Assembly: GCA_016720115.1 (NCBI GenBank)
Contig: JADJXT010000001.1
Coordinates: 248,001 to 312,000 of the forward strand
Direction: 5' to 3'
Origin: Sphingomonadales bacterium
GTDB lineage: Bacteria; Pseudomonadota; Alphaproteobacteria; Sphingomonadales; Sphingomonadaceae
Length of the DNA: 64,000 nt
The notes under the pieces were generated by a model that searched no databases, was not told the origin of the DNA, and saw nothing but the letters and a program-made list of their open reading frames with translations. Position 1 is the first letter of the stretch; each line of letters opens with the position of its first letter. Below are positions 41,570 through 49,860 of this stretch, piece after piece. Position numbers and translations under genes: made by a program.

Positions 41570-42735
41570 AAGACAGTCTCCGCTTTCTTGCGCGGATTCC
41601 AGCCTTCGATGTGGCGGACCTCATCGGCGTCCAGAACGCCGGTTTCGATGGCGATTTTATGCGCTGCCCAGCGGGTTTGCGGATCGCCGCGCAGAAAGCC
41701 GGAAAGGTCAAATTCCAACTCAAGCCCGGAATTGGCAGGAAACAGGCTGCGCGCAAACTCGGCCTCCAGCTTGCGCGCCCAGGGCGCAAGGGTGAACTGG
41801 GCAAACCAGCGGCCCGCCGTTTCGGAATTGGTAAAGGTGTTGTGGCTGTAATCCTGCACCAGCGGCGGTGGCACCTGAAACAGCCGGCAGATTTCTTCAA
41901 TCCCGAATTTGCGGCTTTCCAACAACTCGGCGTCTTCGGGCGAGATTGCAGCCGTAGTCCAGGTGAGACCATTGTCGAGCACCAGAACGCGACCGACATT
42001 ATTGGCCCCGGTATGCCGCTCGGTAAAGCTCCGATGTAGAGCTTCGCGTTGCTCGGGTTTCATCATTCCAGGGAATGACAGGATGCCCGAAGGATAGCCG
42101 CCACGATCAAGAAATCCTTTGGCAAAAGCGTTGGCCGCCGCGACGCCCGCCACGGTCTCACCAGCGCGGGACAGTCGGGAACGCCCAATAAGGCCGTCAT
42201 CGGTCCTATCACGCAAGTGCAGCACTTCACCTTGCAACAGTCGCCTGGCCCGGCCTTTGCCCAGCGGGTCGCTGACATCATAAGCAAGCCTGCCGCTGGA
42301 TAGATGTTCAACAGACACATGCGACCAAGGGATAAATTCCAGCGCCACAACCTGCCCGCGCTGATTGGTTTTGATCTCGGCCAGCCCATTGCCTGTCAAC
42401 AGTGCGGAGGCAACAATATGCTCCACAAATTCCGGCCATGTCATCTGGGCATTGACGCCCACCCGCGTCAATCGGGTCAGCGGATGATTGATTGCCTCAA
42501 TCCGGTTGCCTTGCGCATCGCGGCGATAAACCAGGGCAGGGATATAGGCGAGCGCGGAACTGATTGCCGATGTGCAGGCATAGACCGCAGAGATATTCTC
42601 GGATGCGCGGGCATTGACAGCAGCGGGCGCACCCAACCCCGGCGACACTGCGTTCCAGCTAGGATCGAAATTGCGCTGCTCAAAGCCAAGGCGGCTTGCG
42701 ATTGCCCGCGAATAGCGTGTTACATGCTTTAGCAT
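41566..42735 (-). CDS. HK97-family phage portal protein
   Basis: A 389-aa protein. It has the HK97 portal core: VYACTSAISSALAYIPALVY, LTGNGLAEI, FIPWSHVSVE, GRSRLSRAG, the long helix PEQREALHRSFTERHTGANN, VLDNGLTW and the ESRKFGIEEICRLFQVPPPLVQD motif. The portal forms the dodecameric DNA gate of the head. Length is in the normal range. Its 5' end overlaps the protease stop by seven bases. Confidence 0.93.
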   Translation of the reverse strand: MLKHVTRYSRAIASRLGFEQRNFDPSWNAVSPGLGAPAAVNARASENISAVYACTSAISSALAYIPALVYRRDAQGNRIEAINHPLTRLTRVGVNAQMTWPEFVEHIVASALLTGNGLAEIKTNQRGQVVALEFIPWSHVSVEHLSSGRLAYDVSDPLGKGRARRLLQGEVLHLRDRTDDGLIGRSRLSRAGETVAGVAAANAFAKGFLDRGGYPSGILSFPGMMKPEQREALHRSFTERHTGANNVGRVLVLDNGLTWTTAAISPEDAELLESRKFGIEEICRLFQVPPPLVQDYSHNTFTNSETAGRWFAQFTLAPWARKLEAEFARSLFPANSGLELEFDLSGFLRGDPQTRWAAHKIAIETGVLDADEVRHIEGWNPRKKAETVL

Positions 42736-43286
42736 GACTGCCCCTCCGCAATAAGGATTGCACGGCGGCGCGCCGCGATGCCTGTAACGGCCTCACGCGA
42801 CCGCAGAGCGATGCTGGTATCGGGATAAGCCGGGAATGCACTGACAACAGAGATTTCGCGCAGGTCGATCGCGCGCAGACTCCGCCGGTTGCCGGTCCAG
42901 CTTTCGCCACCTTGCGGCACAACAAAGCCAAACGACATGCCGCCTAAATCATTGCGCTCGGCTAAGGCTAGAATATCGCGGCCCGCTTGCGTGTCGGGCA
43001 AGTCCAGTGAAAAGGCCAAGCCCCGGCTATCTTCGGAAAGTCGCAACGTGTTGGATCTGGTGCGACCGAGAACGCGGCTCGGGTCATGGTCCATAAGGGC
43101 AAGAATATCGCCCGTAAGAGCGGCGCTAAACGCACCCGGCTCGATCGTTTCCACGATGTCGCCAAGGTGCGCTTCGCTGCCATAGGTTGCGGCATAACCT
43201 TCCAACCGCCGCTGGCCTGCCAGCGCCCGAATTTCAGGAAACGCCCGCCGCTCAATGGCGATGGAAAGGGTTGCCGCGCCCGTCAT
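42729..43286 (-). CDS. HK97-family prohead maturation protease
   Basis: A 185-aa serine protease of family U35/S78. The catalytic His is in ILALMDHDPSRVLGRT near residue 68 and the Ser in DLGGMSFGFVVP near residue 118. The EGYAATYG opening is typical. It removes the scaffold-like delta domain from the capsid protein. The start overlaps the capsid stop by ATGA and the stop overlaps the portal start, the order capsid-protease-portal in reading direction, which is the reverse of classical HK97 phages (portal-protease-capsid). Confidence 0.92.
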   Translation of the reverse strand: MTGAATLSIAIERRAFPEIRALAGQRRLEGYAATYGSEAHLGDIVETIEPGAFSAALTGDILALMDHDPSRVLGRTRSNTLRLSEDSRGLAFSLDLPDTQAGRDILALAERNDLGGMSFGFVVPQGGESWTGNRRSLRAIDLREISVVSAFPAYPDTSIALRSREAVTGIAARRRAILIAEGQSC

Positions 43287-44494
43287 GCCACCGCGACTCC
43301 AGTGGCCGAAACAAATGCTTCGGGATGGCGGCAGGCGGTATCAGCGGTCGCAATTGCCCGCATGGAGATGTTGCCCCGCGCGTAGGCGGCGCTTTCATAC
43401 GGGTTGATAAGGATGTCGATTTCCGACCAGACGCCGATCAGCAACTCGGACCAGTCCCCATAGATGAGGCCGTGCTTGTTGGCGGTAGGATTAAGGTTCG
43501 TCGGCACCTGATTGCTGAACGAAACCGGCTCTTTGTGGAAAATGGTGTCCACGCCAAGCGGGCGTTGCTGCCCGTCCAGAACCTGCATTGCCAGTTTGCG
43601 GACACCGGGGGTCGACAGAAACGCTCGCTTTGCCATGACATTGGCAATATCGGCCTTGGCGATCATTTCCGCCGCTGTATGCAGCAGCGACGTGGCGTAA
43701 GCCTGTGTCTGGATGCCAACGGTATTCAGGATGCCGGTAGGCTCGTTAGCGCCGTTACCATTGATGGCAGCCTTGTCGACAGCAAGAGCGATATTCCGCG
43801 CCATCATGTTGCGCAGCAAGCCTTCGATTTCAGGGCTGCTTTGCTGGATCATGTTGCGCGACCATTCGGTAATCGCGCCGCAATGCTTGGGCTTGAGGCC
43901 GACACTGGCAAAGCTGGCATCGCCGCTATCGAAAGGCGTGTTTTCGGCTTTCCAGCCCGGCTGCGGGCTAGCGCCTTCCTTGGGGACATCCAGGTCGCCG
44001 GACAGGCCCGTCAGGACCGTTGCACCCATTGCGCGAACCACGCTTTGCGCAGCAAGCGCGCTGATATACAACTCGGGTCGATGATCGACCGGCACAAGGG
44101 CAGCGCCGTTGCCACTCGCAACCGTAGCGCGGCTTTCCAATGCTTCGGTCGGAATGAAAATGCCTTGCGGTGCGCGGCCCGCACGTTTGGCAAGCTCGGC
44201 CTGCATTTCGCGTTCGCGGCCCCAGTCAACGCCTTCCATACCGGCAGCCCCGGCGATGGCGCGACGAACGGAAAATTGGCGCAATTCCGTTTCCAGATGG
44301 CCGTCGCCCGAAATGGGGCGGCCGCGCTCTTGCCGCTCGGCATTGTCAATCAGCTTTGCCCGCTCGATCTGGATAGTAAGTGTATCAAACTCGCCTTTGG
44401 CCTTGTCGAACGCCTCGCCGCCCGATTCCTCATTCGCCCTCATGGTGTCGAGCGCGGCGGCGCGGCGTTCGAGCAATTCGTTCAACTTGGTCAT
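43283..44494 (-). CDS. HK97-family major capsid protein
   Basis: A 403-aa capsid protein. About 100 N-terminal residues form a charged coiled coil (delta domain; ERRAAALDTMRANEESGGEAF). The mature part contains VVRAMGATVLTGLSGDLDVPKEGASPQPGWKAENTPF (quoted by ends VVRAM and ENTPF), the typical KPKHCGAITEWSRNMIQQSSPEIEGLL, AVDKAAINGNGANEPTGIL and GDWSELLIGVWSEIDILINPYESAAYARG. ATG 44494 starts the delta domain. A 194-base gap separates it from the regulator gene and probably holds a promoter. Confidence 0.93.
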   Translation of the reverse strand: MTKLNELLERRAAALDTMRANEESGGEAFDKAKGEFDTLTIQIERAKLIDNAERQERGRPISGDGHLETELRQFSVRRAIAGAAGMEGVDWGREREMQAELAKRAGRAPQGIFIPTEALESRATVASGNGAALVPVDHRPELYISALAAQSVVRAMGATVLTGLSGDLDVPKEGASPQPGWKAENTPFDSGDASFASVGLKPKHCGAITEWSRNMIQQSSPEIEGLLRNMMARNIALAVDKAAINGNGANEPTGILNTVGIQTQAYATSLLHTAAEMIAKADIANVMAKRAFLSTPGVRKLAMQVLDGQQRPLGVDTIFHKEPVSFSNQVPTNLNPTANKHGLIYGDWSELLIGVWSEIDILINPYESAAYARGNISMRAIATADTACRHPEAFVSATGVAVA

Positions 44495-44688
44495 TCTATT
44501 GCCTTTCTGTCTGGCCTGGGCTTTCGCCCAGGCACGGAGATTGCCGACTGTCTCTCGACGTTGGCGATTGCTTTGCCGTGTTGCCCGATTGAACGATCGA
44601 AGCGCGTCGTTCATCCGCCCCTACGCATCGGGCTTCCCGTTGTTGGCCGCACGGCGTCAGCCTCATTCCAGGGTTGGAAACTCTCATC

Positions 44689-45294
44689 TTAACGGTCTGT
44701 CCGCTCCGCAGCTTCGCTCTCGACTGACGCATCGCGGCGTGACGAATTGTCGCCAATAGGCGCAAGGATGTTCTCGCTTAAAAACTGGGGAGTGCTGTCG
44801 TCGGTCCAGTCTGCGTTGTCTGCGGCGCGCTCCAGAGCACGGCGCAGAACTTCCTCAGGTTTTATGATAAGCGCGGCGGCAGGCGCATCTTGGGGGAAAG
44901 CCTGCCACATATTCCAGACCTTCATATCCCAATGTTCGCCACGTTCGTCGGGGAAGATTAAGACCGCGCGATTGGTCCAAAACATCCACCCACTTGCGGG
45001 CTGCTCGTTCGCAGCAATAGCCGGATCGAACCAATGCTCGCCTTGGATTTCCAGCAAGATGCAGCGAGCAAGGCGGCTTGCGGTTTCGACACCCACACCA
45101 AAATTGACGATGCTGCGGACAAGCGCTAAGACTGCAACGTCACCCATGCTAAAATAATTCCATCCGCCTTCAGTGCGGGGCGTGATGAGATCGACCTGCT
45201 CACGCTGTAGCCACTTGCGCAAAGCCTTCGGGCTCGCGTCAACCGCATAAACCACGCCAGAAAAACGCAATTTTCGTTCTTTTAGGGGGGCCAT
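44689..45294 (-). CDS. MerR-like winged-helix protein, 201 aa
   Basis: The N-terminal 70 residues (LRFSGVVYAVDASPKALRKWLQR ... GGWNYFSMGDVAVLALVRSIVNFG, cited by ends) look like a MerR-type winged helix-turn-helix with the AS-KALR-W and F---DVA-LALV pattern. The remainder has a Trp-rich middle (WMFWTNRAVLIF, MKVWNMWQAF) and an acidic tail. It is either a regulator or the small terminase-like DNA recogniser, since no other TerS is visible and it sits between capsid and TerL. A 9-bp inverted repeat lies at its promoter. ATG 45294 excludes an unlikely 47-residue extension. Confidence 0.7.
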   Translation of the reverse strand: MAPLKERKLRFSGVVYAVDASPKALRKWLQREQVDLITPRTEGGWNYFSMGDVAVLALVRSIVNFGVGVETASRLARCILLEIQGEHWFDPAIAANEQPASGWMFWTNRAVLIFPDERGEHWDMKVWNMWQAFPQDAPAAALIIKPEEVLRRALERAADNADWTDDSTPQFLSENILAPIGDNSSRRDASVESEAAERTDR

Positions 45295-45322
45295 TCTAAC
45301 AATCTCCACAATTTTCACGTTT

Positions 45323-45371
45323 GTGGACTGCGGGGCACAAAATGTCAATACAAATTGAGACAGCAGTCCAC
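45323..45371. promoter_or_regulatory. Inverted repeat upstream of the MerR-like gene (operator candidate)
   Basis: GTGGACTGC at 45323-45331 and GCAGTCCAC at 45363-45371 are perfect inverted copies separated by 31 bases. A TTGACA-like -35 box on the minus strand (45343-45348) lies between them. The arrangement fits binding of a dimeric regulator around the promoter. Confidence 0.5.
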
Positions 45372-45410
45372 GTATAAGGATGAGGGTGAAAACATGTGAG
45401 CCTAATGGCC

Positions 45411-45433
45411 GGTCCCAAAAATTTATTGGGACC
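45411..45433 (-). terminator. Hairpin after the terminase gene (terminator or operator)
   Basis: GGTCCCAA (45411-45418) pairs with TTGGGACC (45426-45433) around a 7-base A+T loop. It lies 21 bases beyond the terminase stop on the minus strand. There is no long U-run, so function as a terminator is uncertain. Confidence 0.5.
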
Positions 45434-45453
45434 ATTGGCGAAAAAGGTATCTG

Positions 45454-47115
45454 CTAAAGCCATGAAATGCCGCCCCCTTGGTAGACCTTTTCGCCCTCAT
45501 CCCGGCTCGCCAAGCCGCAGGCCATAATCAGCGCCACCATTGGATCGATACGGTCGATCGATCGGTTTTTGCTCGGCTTGCGTGCGCCTGCCGGGTCGGT
45601 TTCGTAAATCATGTTGCCCGCACACCAGCGGAGCAAAGGGTGCATAGCATGGCGAAGCTGGCCCGATAGCATTGCGGTTTCAAAGGCATCGACCGCAGGC
45701 CCCATAGACCGGAAACCTTGCCCCCATTCAACCAATGGCAAGGTGACGCCCTCACTGTTCAGGATGACTTGTAGGTCAACGAAAGCGAAGCGATCGAAGG
45801 CAATGCCGCGAACGTCAAACCGGCTTGCTATCTGCCCTAGAGCCGCCGCGATAAACCGCTTGTCGATCGCCCGTCCCGGCGTTGCCGCTATATGCCCTTG
45901 CTTTGCCCAGGTGCGATAAGGCACCCGGTCAACCTCTTCACGCTCCGCTAGATTGTCCTTTGGGCACCATGAAAAACTCAATACCGCGCCGCCATCATCG
46001 GGGAAGTAAAGAACCAATGCGGAAAGGTCGCGGGTGCTTGAAAGGTCGAGCCCGCCGTAGCACCGCCGCCCCGCTAGCGCCGTCACGTCGACCGGCGCGC
46101 CACATGCCTCCCATTCTGCCGGATTGATTGCCTTCGGCTCTGCATCGACGCGCTGGTTAAGATATAGGTTGCGAAAGGCAGGCTCGAATGTCGGCATCCG
46201 CCGCGCGCGTTCGGCCTCATCGCGCAATTCGCGTTCGGATCGAAACTTGCCCAGCGCAGGATTTGCCAACGGCCAATTTGCCGGGTCGAACGGGTCGGCA
46301 TCATCGGGGACGGCATAGACCGCGCCGTGGAAGCTGCGATCCTCAATCTCGCCCGATGCAATTCGGCCCGCATAATCGACCATTTCGGACATGACGTTTT
46401 CAGCATGGGGCGACTGTGTGCCGATCACCAGCATGAGGGGTTCGCGCCGTTTGCCTAGCGAAGTGCGGAGCACGTCGAAAAGCTCGCGCCGTTTCCACTG
46501 TGCTAACTCATCGCAAACGACAAAAGACGATGCCAAACCATGAACGGAGCCGCCATCGCTGGCCAGCGCCCGGTAGATTGAGCCGGTTAGGCTGTCCTCA
46601 ATCCGCTTGTGGAAGCGTTGCAGATTGAGCCGTGCCGCCATCCAGGGGGTTGCAAGGATGATCGCTTCCATCTCGGCAAAAATCAGCGCCGATTGATCGC
46701 GTGTTGCGGCGGCGCTGTAGCACTCGCCGCGCGGCTCGCTCTCCGGGCCGATCAGATGCGCAAGGCATAGGGCCGCACAAATGACAGTTTTGCCGTTACC
46801 CCTCGCAACGCTCAACAGGCCAGTGCGCACGGCCCGCTCGCCGGTTTCGTCATCCTGATAGATGCCCTCGATCCAGTCGATCTGGAATTGATCCAGGCAA
46901 ATGCGCTCGCCCGCACCAAAGCCCTTTGTGACGGGCAGGCTTTCGATGAATGCGATCACCCGTTGGCACCGGGTCAAACCCTCGGCTTGCCATTCATGTT
47001 GCAGCGGGAACGCGCTGGCTGGCTCCCACCCCTCGAATAGCGGGGCAGGTGCGCTCGGCCTTCCCAAGCCAGCGGCGGCAAGCTGCCTTGCGGCTCCTGG
47101 GCCTCTCAAGCCCAC
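45454..47115 (-). CDS. Phage terminase large subunit
   Basis: A 553-aa HK97-type TerL. The ATPase domain has Walker A SVARGNGKTVIC near residue 103, Walker B SFVVCDELAQW, and coupling motif VIGTQSPHAEN. The nuclease domain begins with CYGGLDLSSTRDLSAL (first metal Asp), followed by FDRFAFVDLQVIL and the late Asp in SIDRIDPMVALIMA. It packages DNA into proheads. GTG start at 47115 overlaps the HNH stop by ten bases. Length is complete. Confidence 0.92.
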   Translation of the reverse strand: MGLRGPGAARQLAAAGLGRPSAPAPLFEGWEPASAFPLQHEWQAEGLTRCQRVIAFIESLPVTKGFGAGERICLDQFQIDWIEGIYQDDETGERAVRTGLLSVARGNGKTVICAALCLAHLIGPESEPRGECYSAAATRDQSALIFAEMEAIILATPWMAARLNLQRFHKRIEDSLTGSIYRALASDGGSVHGLASSFVVCDELAQWKRRELFDVLRTSLGKRREPLMLVIGTQSPHAENVMSEMVDYAGRIASGEIEDRSFHGAVYAVPDDADPFDPANWPLANPALGKFRSERELRDEAERARRMPTFEPAFRNLYLNQRVDAEPKAINPAEWEACGAPVDVTALAGRRCYGGLDLSSTRDLSALVLYFPDDGGAVLSFSWCPKDNLAEREEVDRVPYRTWAKQGHIAATPGRAIDKRFIAAALGQIASRFDVRGIAFDRFAFVDLQVILNSEGVTLPLVEWGQGFRSMGPAVDAFETAMLSGQLRHAMHPLLRWCAGNMIYETDPAGARKPSKNRSIDRIDPMVALIMACGLASRDEGEKVYQGGGISWL

Positions 47116-47573
47116 AGGCCGTCCAGTGCATCATCAAGCCCATCCGGCCCGGGGCTTTGCCCCGACCCGGATGAAACTAACTCTATTTTTGTGTCCCCCC
47201 TTGGTCTTGAAGCGTCAGCCCTAAGCGATTTTTTCGGCTGCTTTCCGTTGGAATTGCTGGCGCTATGCCAAGGATGCTTGGGGTCCAAAGGCGAGCCATC
47301 TGGGTTGCATCCCTTGCGTGGTTTGCGCGTATGCACCGCACCAGCCTCGATCCCTCTTGCGGTCTTTGCCGAATGGCAGGACGGGCAATAGGCGGCCAAT
47401 CCGTCCAATGACGGCAATGCCGCGCCGCCGTCACTGATAGCAACACGATGATCGACCGTGTTCGCAGGTCTAATAAGGCCCATCTCCGCACATCCCTCGC
47501 AAAGCGGGGTGGAGGCCAGCTTCAATCGCCTTAGCCGCTGCCAAGCCTGTGTGTTGTAAGGCCAGTCAGCCAT
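47106..47573 (-). CDS. HNH endonuclease
   Basis: A 155-aa nuclease. WQRLRRLKLASTPLCEGCAEMG carries the first zinc pair, TVDHRVAISDGG the catalytic His, and LAAYCPSCHSAKTARG the second pair. The C-terminus is a basic, low-complexity tail. HNH proteins next to terminase genes help at the cos-cleavage step in many HK97-like phages. It overlaps both TerL (47106-47115) and the upstream HTH gene (47566-47573). Confidence 0.9.
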   Translation of the reverse strand: MADWPYNTQAWQRLRRLKLASTPLCEGCAEMGLIRPANTVDHRVAISDGGAALPSLDGLAAYCPSCHSAKTARGIEAGAVHTRKPRKGCNPDGSPLDPKHPWHSASNSNGKQPKKSLRADASRPRGDTKIELVSSGSGQSPGPDGLDDALDGLWA

Positions 47574-48381
47574 GCGCCCGGCTTTCGACTTCGAAGCGCG
47601 GCCTGGCTCCGACAATACCGGCGACCTTCTCCGCTGCTTTGGACAGCTTGACCGAAAGGTTCTCTTCGATCCAACTGGATTGGAACGGACTGGCGGCAAC
47701 GACCGTAAGCCCAGTCGGTTCGATCAGAATGGCAACATTCGATAGCCAATGCTCGTAAACCTGATTGCCCATTTGCGCTTGGAGCAAATTCCGAATTTCG
47801 TGCGATCGATCATCTTCCCGTGATTTGGCTTTGACAGCCTTTCTGACGGTTTGCACCGGTGCCGAACTTTGATCCACTTGCAGATTGGGCGCGCGCTCTC
47901 GGCGCTTCCGCTGCCCAGGCTTGCGATGCAACTGACGAAGCATAGCCCCCGTTTCCGTCCAGCTTCGACCAGGCGGGATGCGCCAATGCTCGTCACCACG
48001 ATCACGGGTTTGATCGCTGGCAGCTTGGGGGGTTTGGGGGGATTTGGTGGTTCTTGATGGTTTGTCCGACACCATGTCGGGGGTAGAGGGACACGGTGAC
48101 GGGGGTGACACTGTGTCGGGGGTGACATCCTGACGGGGGTGGATGCGATATAAAACGCCTTTGCCGGGCCGCTCTTCGCGCGTCAGATGTCCCTTTTCTT
48201 CGAGCGATTGAATCGACCTTTGAACGGTGCGATCCGACTTGCTGCACTTCCTTGCAAGCGTTGCCATTGAAGGCCAGCAATAGCCCTCGTCATTCGCATT
48301 GTCGGCAAGGGCCAGCAGCGCGAGCTTTTCACTGTCAGGCAGGTCCAATTCCCAGACCACTGTCATGATCTGAATGCTCAT
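47566..48381 (-). CDS. HTH protein with C-terminal DnaA-N-like domain (probable replication initiator)
   Basis: A 271-aa protein. N-terminal residues 1-80 form a winged HTH of the phage-replication O/HTH_36 type (EKLALLALADNANDEGYCWPSM, then DRTVQRSIQSLEEKGHL). A Pro/Ser/Thr-rich linker of about 100 residues follows. The last 75 residues (IRNLLQAQMGNQVYEHWLSNV, LTVVAASPFQSSWIEENL) match the DnaA N-terminal domain, which binds helicase. It is therefore a probable origin-binding, helicase-loading factor for the element. It is the first gene of the long minus-strand gene array. Confidence 0.8.
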   Translation of the reverse strand: MSIQIMTVVWELDLPDSEKLALLALADNANDEGYCWPSMATLARKCSKSDRTVQRSIQSLEEKGHLTREERPGKGVLYRIHPRQDVTPDTVSPPSPCPSTPDMVSDKPSRTTKSPQTPQAASDQTRDRGDEHWRIPPGRSWTETGAMLRQLHRKPGQRKRRERAPNLQVDQSSAPVQTVRKAVKAKSREDDRSHEIRNLLQAQMGNQVYEHWLSNVAILIEPTGLTVVAASPFQSSWIEENLSVKLSKAAEKVAGIVGARPRFEVESRAHG

Positions 48382-48492
48382 TGGACCGCGCCCAAGCGGT
48401 TAGACAAAGAGGCCGCAACGCCAAGGAATTGCGTCAGGCCGATTTCATGGGTTAGACATTGAAAGCTGGCATCGAACCGAAGTTTGCGAAAC

Positions 48493-48509
48493 CCGGCTCG
48501 GGCCTCCAA
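48493..48509 (+). repeat. attR of the capsid-encoding element
   Basis: An exact 17-base copy of the tRNA-Cys 3' end (40182-40198). It lies 111 bases upstream of the element's first gene. Two GGTTAGAC boxes (48398-48405 and 48450-48457) lie just inside it. Confidence 0.9.
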
Positions 48510-48516
48510 GCATATT
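48503..48516 (+). repeat. 14-bp direct repeat, left copy, bounding the decayed island
   Basis: CCTCCAAGCATATT occurs here and at 53921-53934. The left copy overlaps attR. About 150-200 bases to the right of each copy are related, with shared blocks GCCGGTCTCTG and GGCCGTGACGGTTT. Confidence 0.65.
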
Positions 48517-49052
48517 GTCTCCAAGCCGCAGCAACTAGTCTCCGGTCGGAAAGCCGCCCTTTTCAGGGATTCCGTCACGCGTCTTTCGCTATTCGCCGGT
48601 CTCTGGCCGAAGAAGACATCGCCTAGATTCGACCTGAATTGGCCAGAGTCTCTACGCTAAATTTGGCCGTGACGGTTTTGGGAGAACCGTTGGCAGGAGT
48701 CGCCGACATTATGGAGTCCCGGTGGAAGATTGATCCATCGGAGGCTGCCACTTGTTTGCGGCAATCCAATGACAGCTATTTGGCCGATCTGAGACGTTCG
48801 GCCTGTTGCGAACCAATCGTCGCTATCGCGGATAGCGACACTCGACCGCTGGGCAAACCGCGGCTGTGTTGGACAGGCCGGTACGTTTGCTTCACGTGCA
48901 TGAAATCGGGATAGCAGACAGTCAGCTACGTCGATGTCGGATTCAGGGCTTGGAGCACGTCAAATGCTGCCGACAGCTACTCCAAACCATCCACCACGAC
49001 CGGTCGGCTCAGCGCGCGACCAGCGATTGATGGAAGGTCGCACCGCTGCACT
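48510..49052. other. Gene-poor stretch after attR
   Basis: This 543-base stretch has no gene I can support. Its first 190 bases are a diverged copy of the sequence at 53935-54110. A 91-codon open frame at 48639-48914 shows no domain and is probably chance. Confidence 0.6.
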
Positions 49053-49394
49053 TTAGAGATATCGCGTTTCAAAGTGATCTCTCATCTTATCGCGAACGTC
49101 CTGCGAAATTGAGAGGAAATATCTCCTCGAATCCAACGGGTCGGCTTTCCGCTCGATAAGTCGTTTGGCTTCGAGTATCGCGATCCAGCGCAAAGCAGTC
49201 GTCATTGGCACGGCCGAGGCAATGCACAGACTTGAAACCGAAATCTGCTTTCCTTCTTCGGCTGCAATGAAAAGGTCCACAAGCATAGACATCTGCAACC
49301 GAATTCTGACAGCCCATATCTCCTTCAATTTTAGCGGGAGCTTCGGCCCGATGACATGATAGCCACCCCAAGTTGCGATTGTTGCTTGATCCAT
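49053..49394 (-). CDS. MarR-like winged-helix protein, 113 aa, possibly truncated
   Basis: A 113-aa protein whose centre and end form a winged helix (ISVSSLCIASAVPMTTALRWIAILEAKRLIERKADPLDSRRYFLSIS, cited by its ends ISVSS and FLSIS). This matches the DNA-binding half of MarR-type regulators. The N-terminal dimerisation helix is shorter than usual. Nothing adjacent suggests the target. It is divergent from the HxlR-type operon with a 466-base gap between. Confidence 0.6.
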   Translation of the reverse strand: MDQATIATWGGYHVIGPKLPLKLKEIWAVRIRLQMSMLVDLFIAAEEGKQISVSSLCIASAVPMTTALRWIAILEAKRLIERKADPLDSRRYFLSISQDVRDKMRDHFETRYL

Positions 49395-49790
49395 GACACC
49401 TGCCTTCCGGTGATGCCCCTCTTACGGATGGTGTAGATGAATATGGTGACCAAAAAGTTTGCGAACATGGTCAGCGCTTGGCCGCATTGAGACATTGAGA
49501 TTTCCGAAAACAGATCACTTTTGTTGCGGATTGCGACATTCGTGCATGATGCGCAGGTTGGCATTGTTGGCCGACCCGGAAGTGCTGCGATGTTTCGACG
49601 ACGTCGCTAAGCTGCCAATGTTTCTATCATAGTCCCGTGCAAAAATTTGAACGGCCGGCTTTTTGTCGCTGGACGTGAGGTATGCGCTTCCATGTTTCGA
49701 TATGCGGTGTCTCGCGCGAAGTTCGCTCCGTGCTCCTTCAGTAGCGCAGCCGGCTGTTTTGCTCTTGCGCTTTGAAGCTCAGCTGATATA
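49395..49790. other. Non-coding stretch left of the HxlR operon
   Basis: I see no gene, repeat or RNA in these bases. The sequence is lower in G+C than the core part and has stops in all frames, as expected of decayed island DNA. The operator candidate of the next genes begins at 49791. Confidence 0.5.
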
Positions 49791-49807
49791 ACTTCAATTA
49801 TTGAAGT
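49791..49807. promoter_or_regulatory. Palindromic operator candidate of the HxlR operon
   Basis: ACTTCAAT-T-ATTGAAGT is a perfect 8-bp inverted repeat with one central base, 54 bases before the 51-aa reading frame. Perfect short palindromes ahead of their own genes are usual for HxlR-family regulators. Confidence 0.6.
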
Positions 49808-49860
49808 AACTATTGTGATTCGCTGGGTCGTAAGAACGTCGACTAATCAGGAGTATAGCA

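Larger units (their letters stand above)
40182..48509. mobile_element. Tailless capsid-encoding integrative element (phage-satellite-like), 8.3 kb
   Basis: Bounded by a 17-bp direct repeat derived from tRNA-Cys. All nine genes are on the minus strand: HTH/DnaA-N-like protein, HNH nuclease, large terminase, MerR-like regulator, major capsid, prohead protease, portal, a 65-aa protein and integrase. All recognisable genes are full length and most overlap by 1-10 bases, so the element looks intact. It has a head and packaging module of HK97 type but no tail, connector, baseplate, lysis or classical lysogeny genes. This matches the general plan of capsid-forming phage-inducible islands known in other proteobacteria, which take tails from a helper phage. 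Assignment to that class is inference. Confidence 0.8.

Noticed and set aside
41566..47115. Gene transfer agent head cluster
   Set aside because: GTA clusters are about 14 kb with tail genes and no integrase; this one has an integrase, att repeats and a replication gene.
48639..48914. 91-codon frame after attR
   Set aside because: Starts inside the duplicated flank and has no homologous counterpart frame at 54.0 kb.
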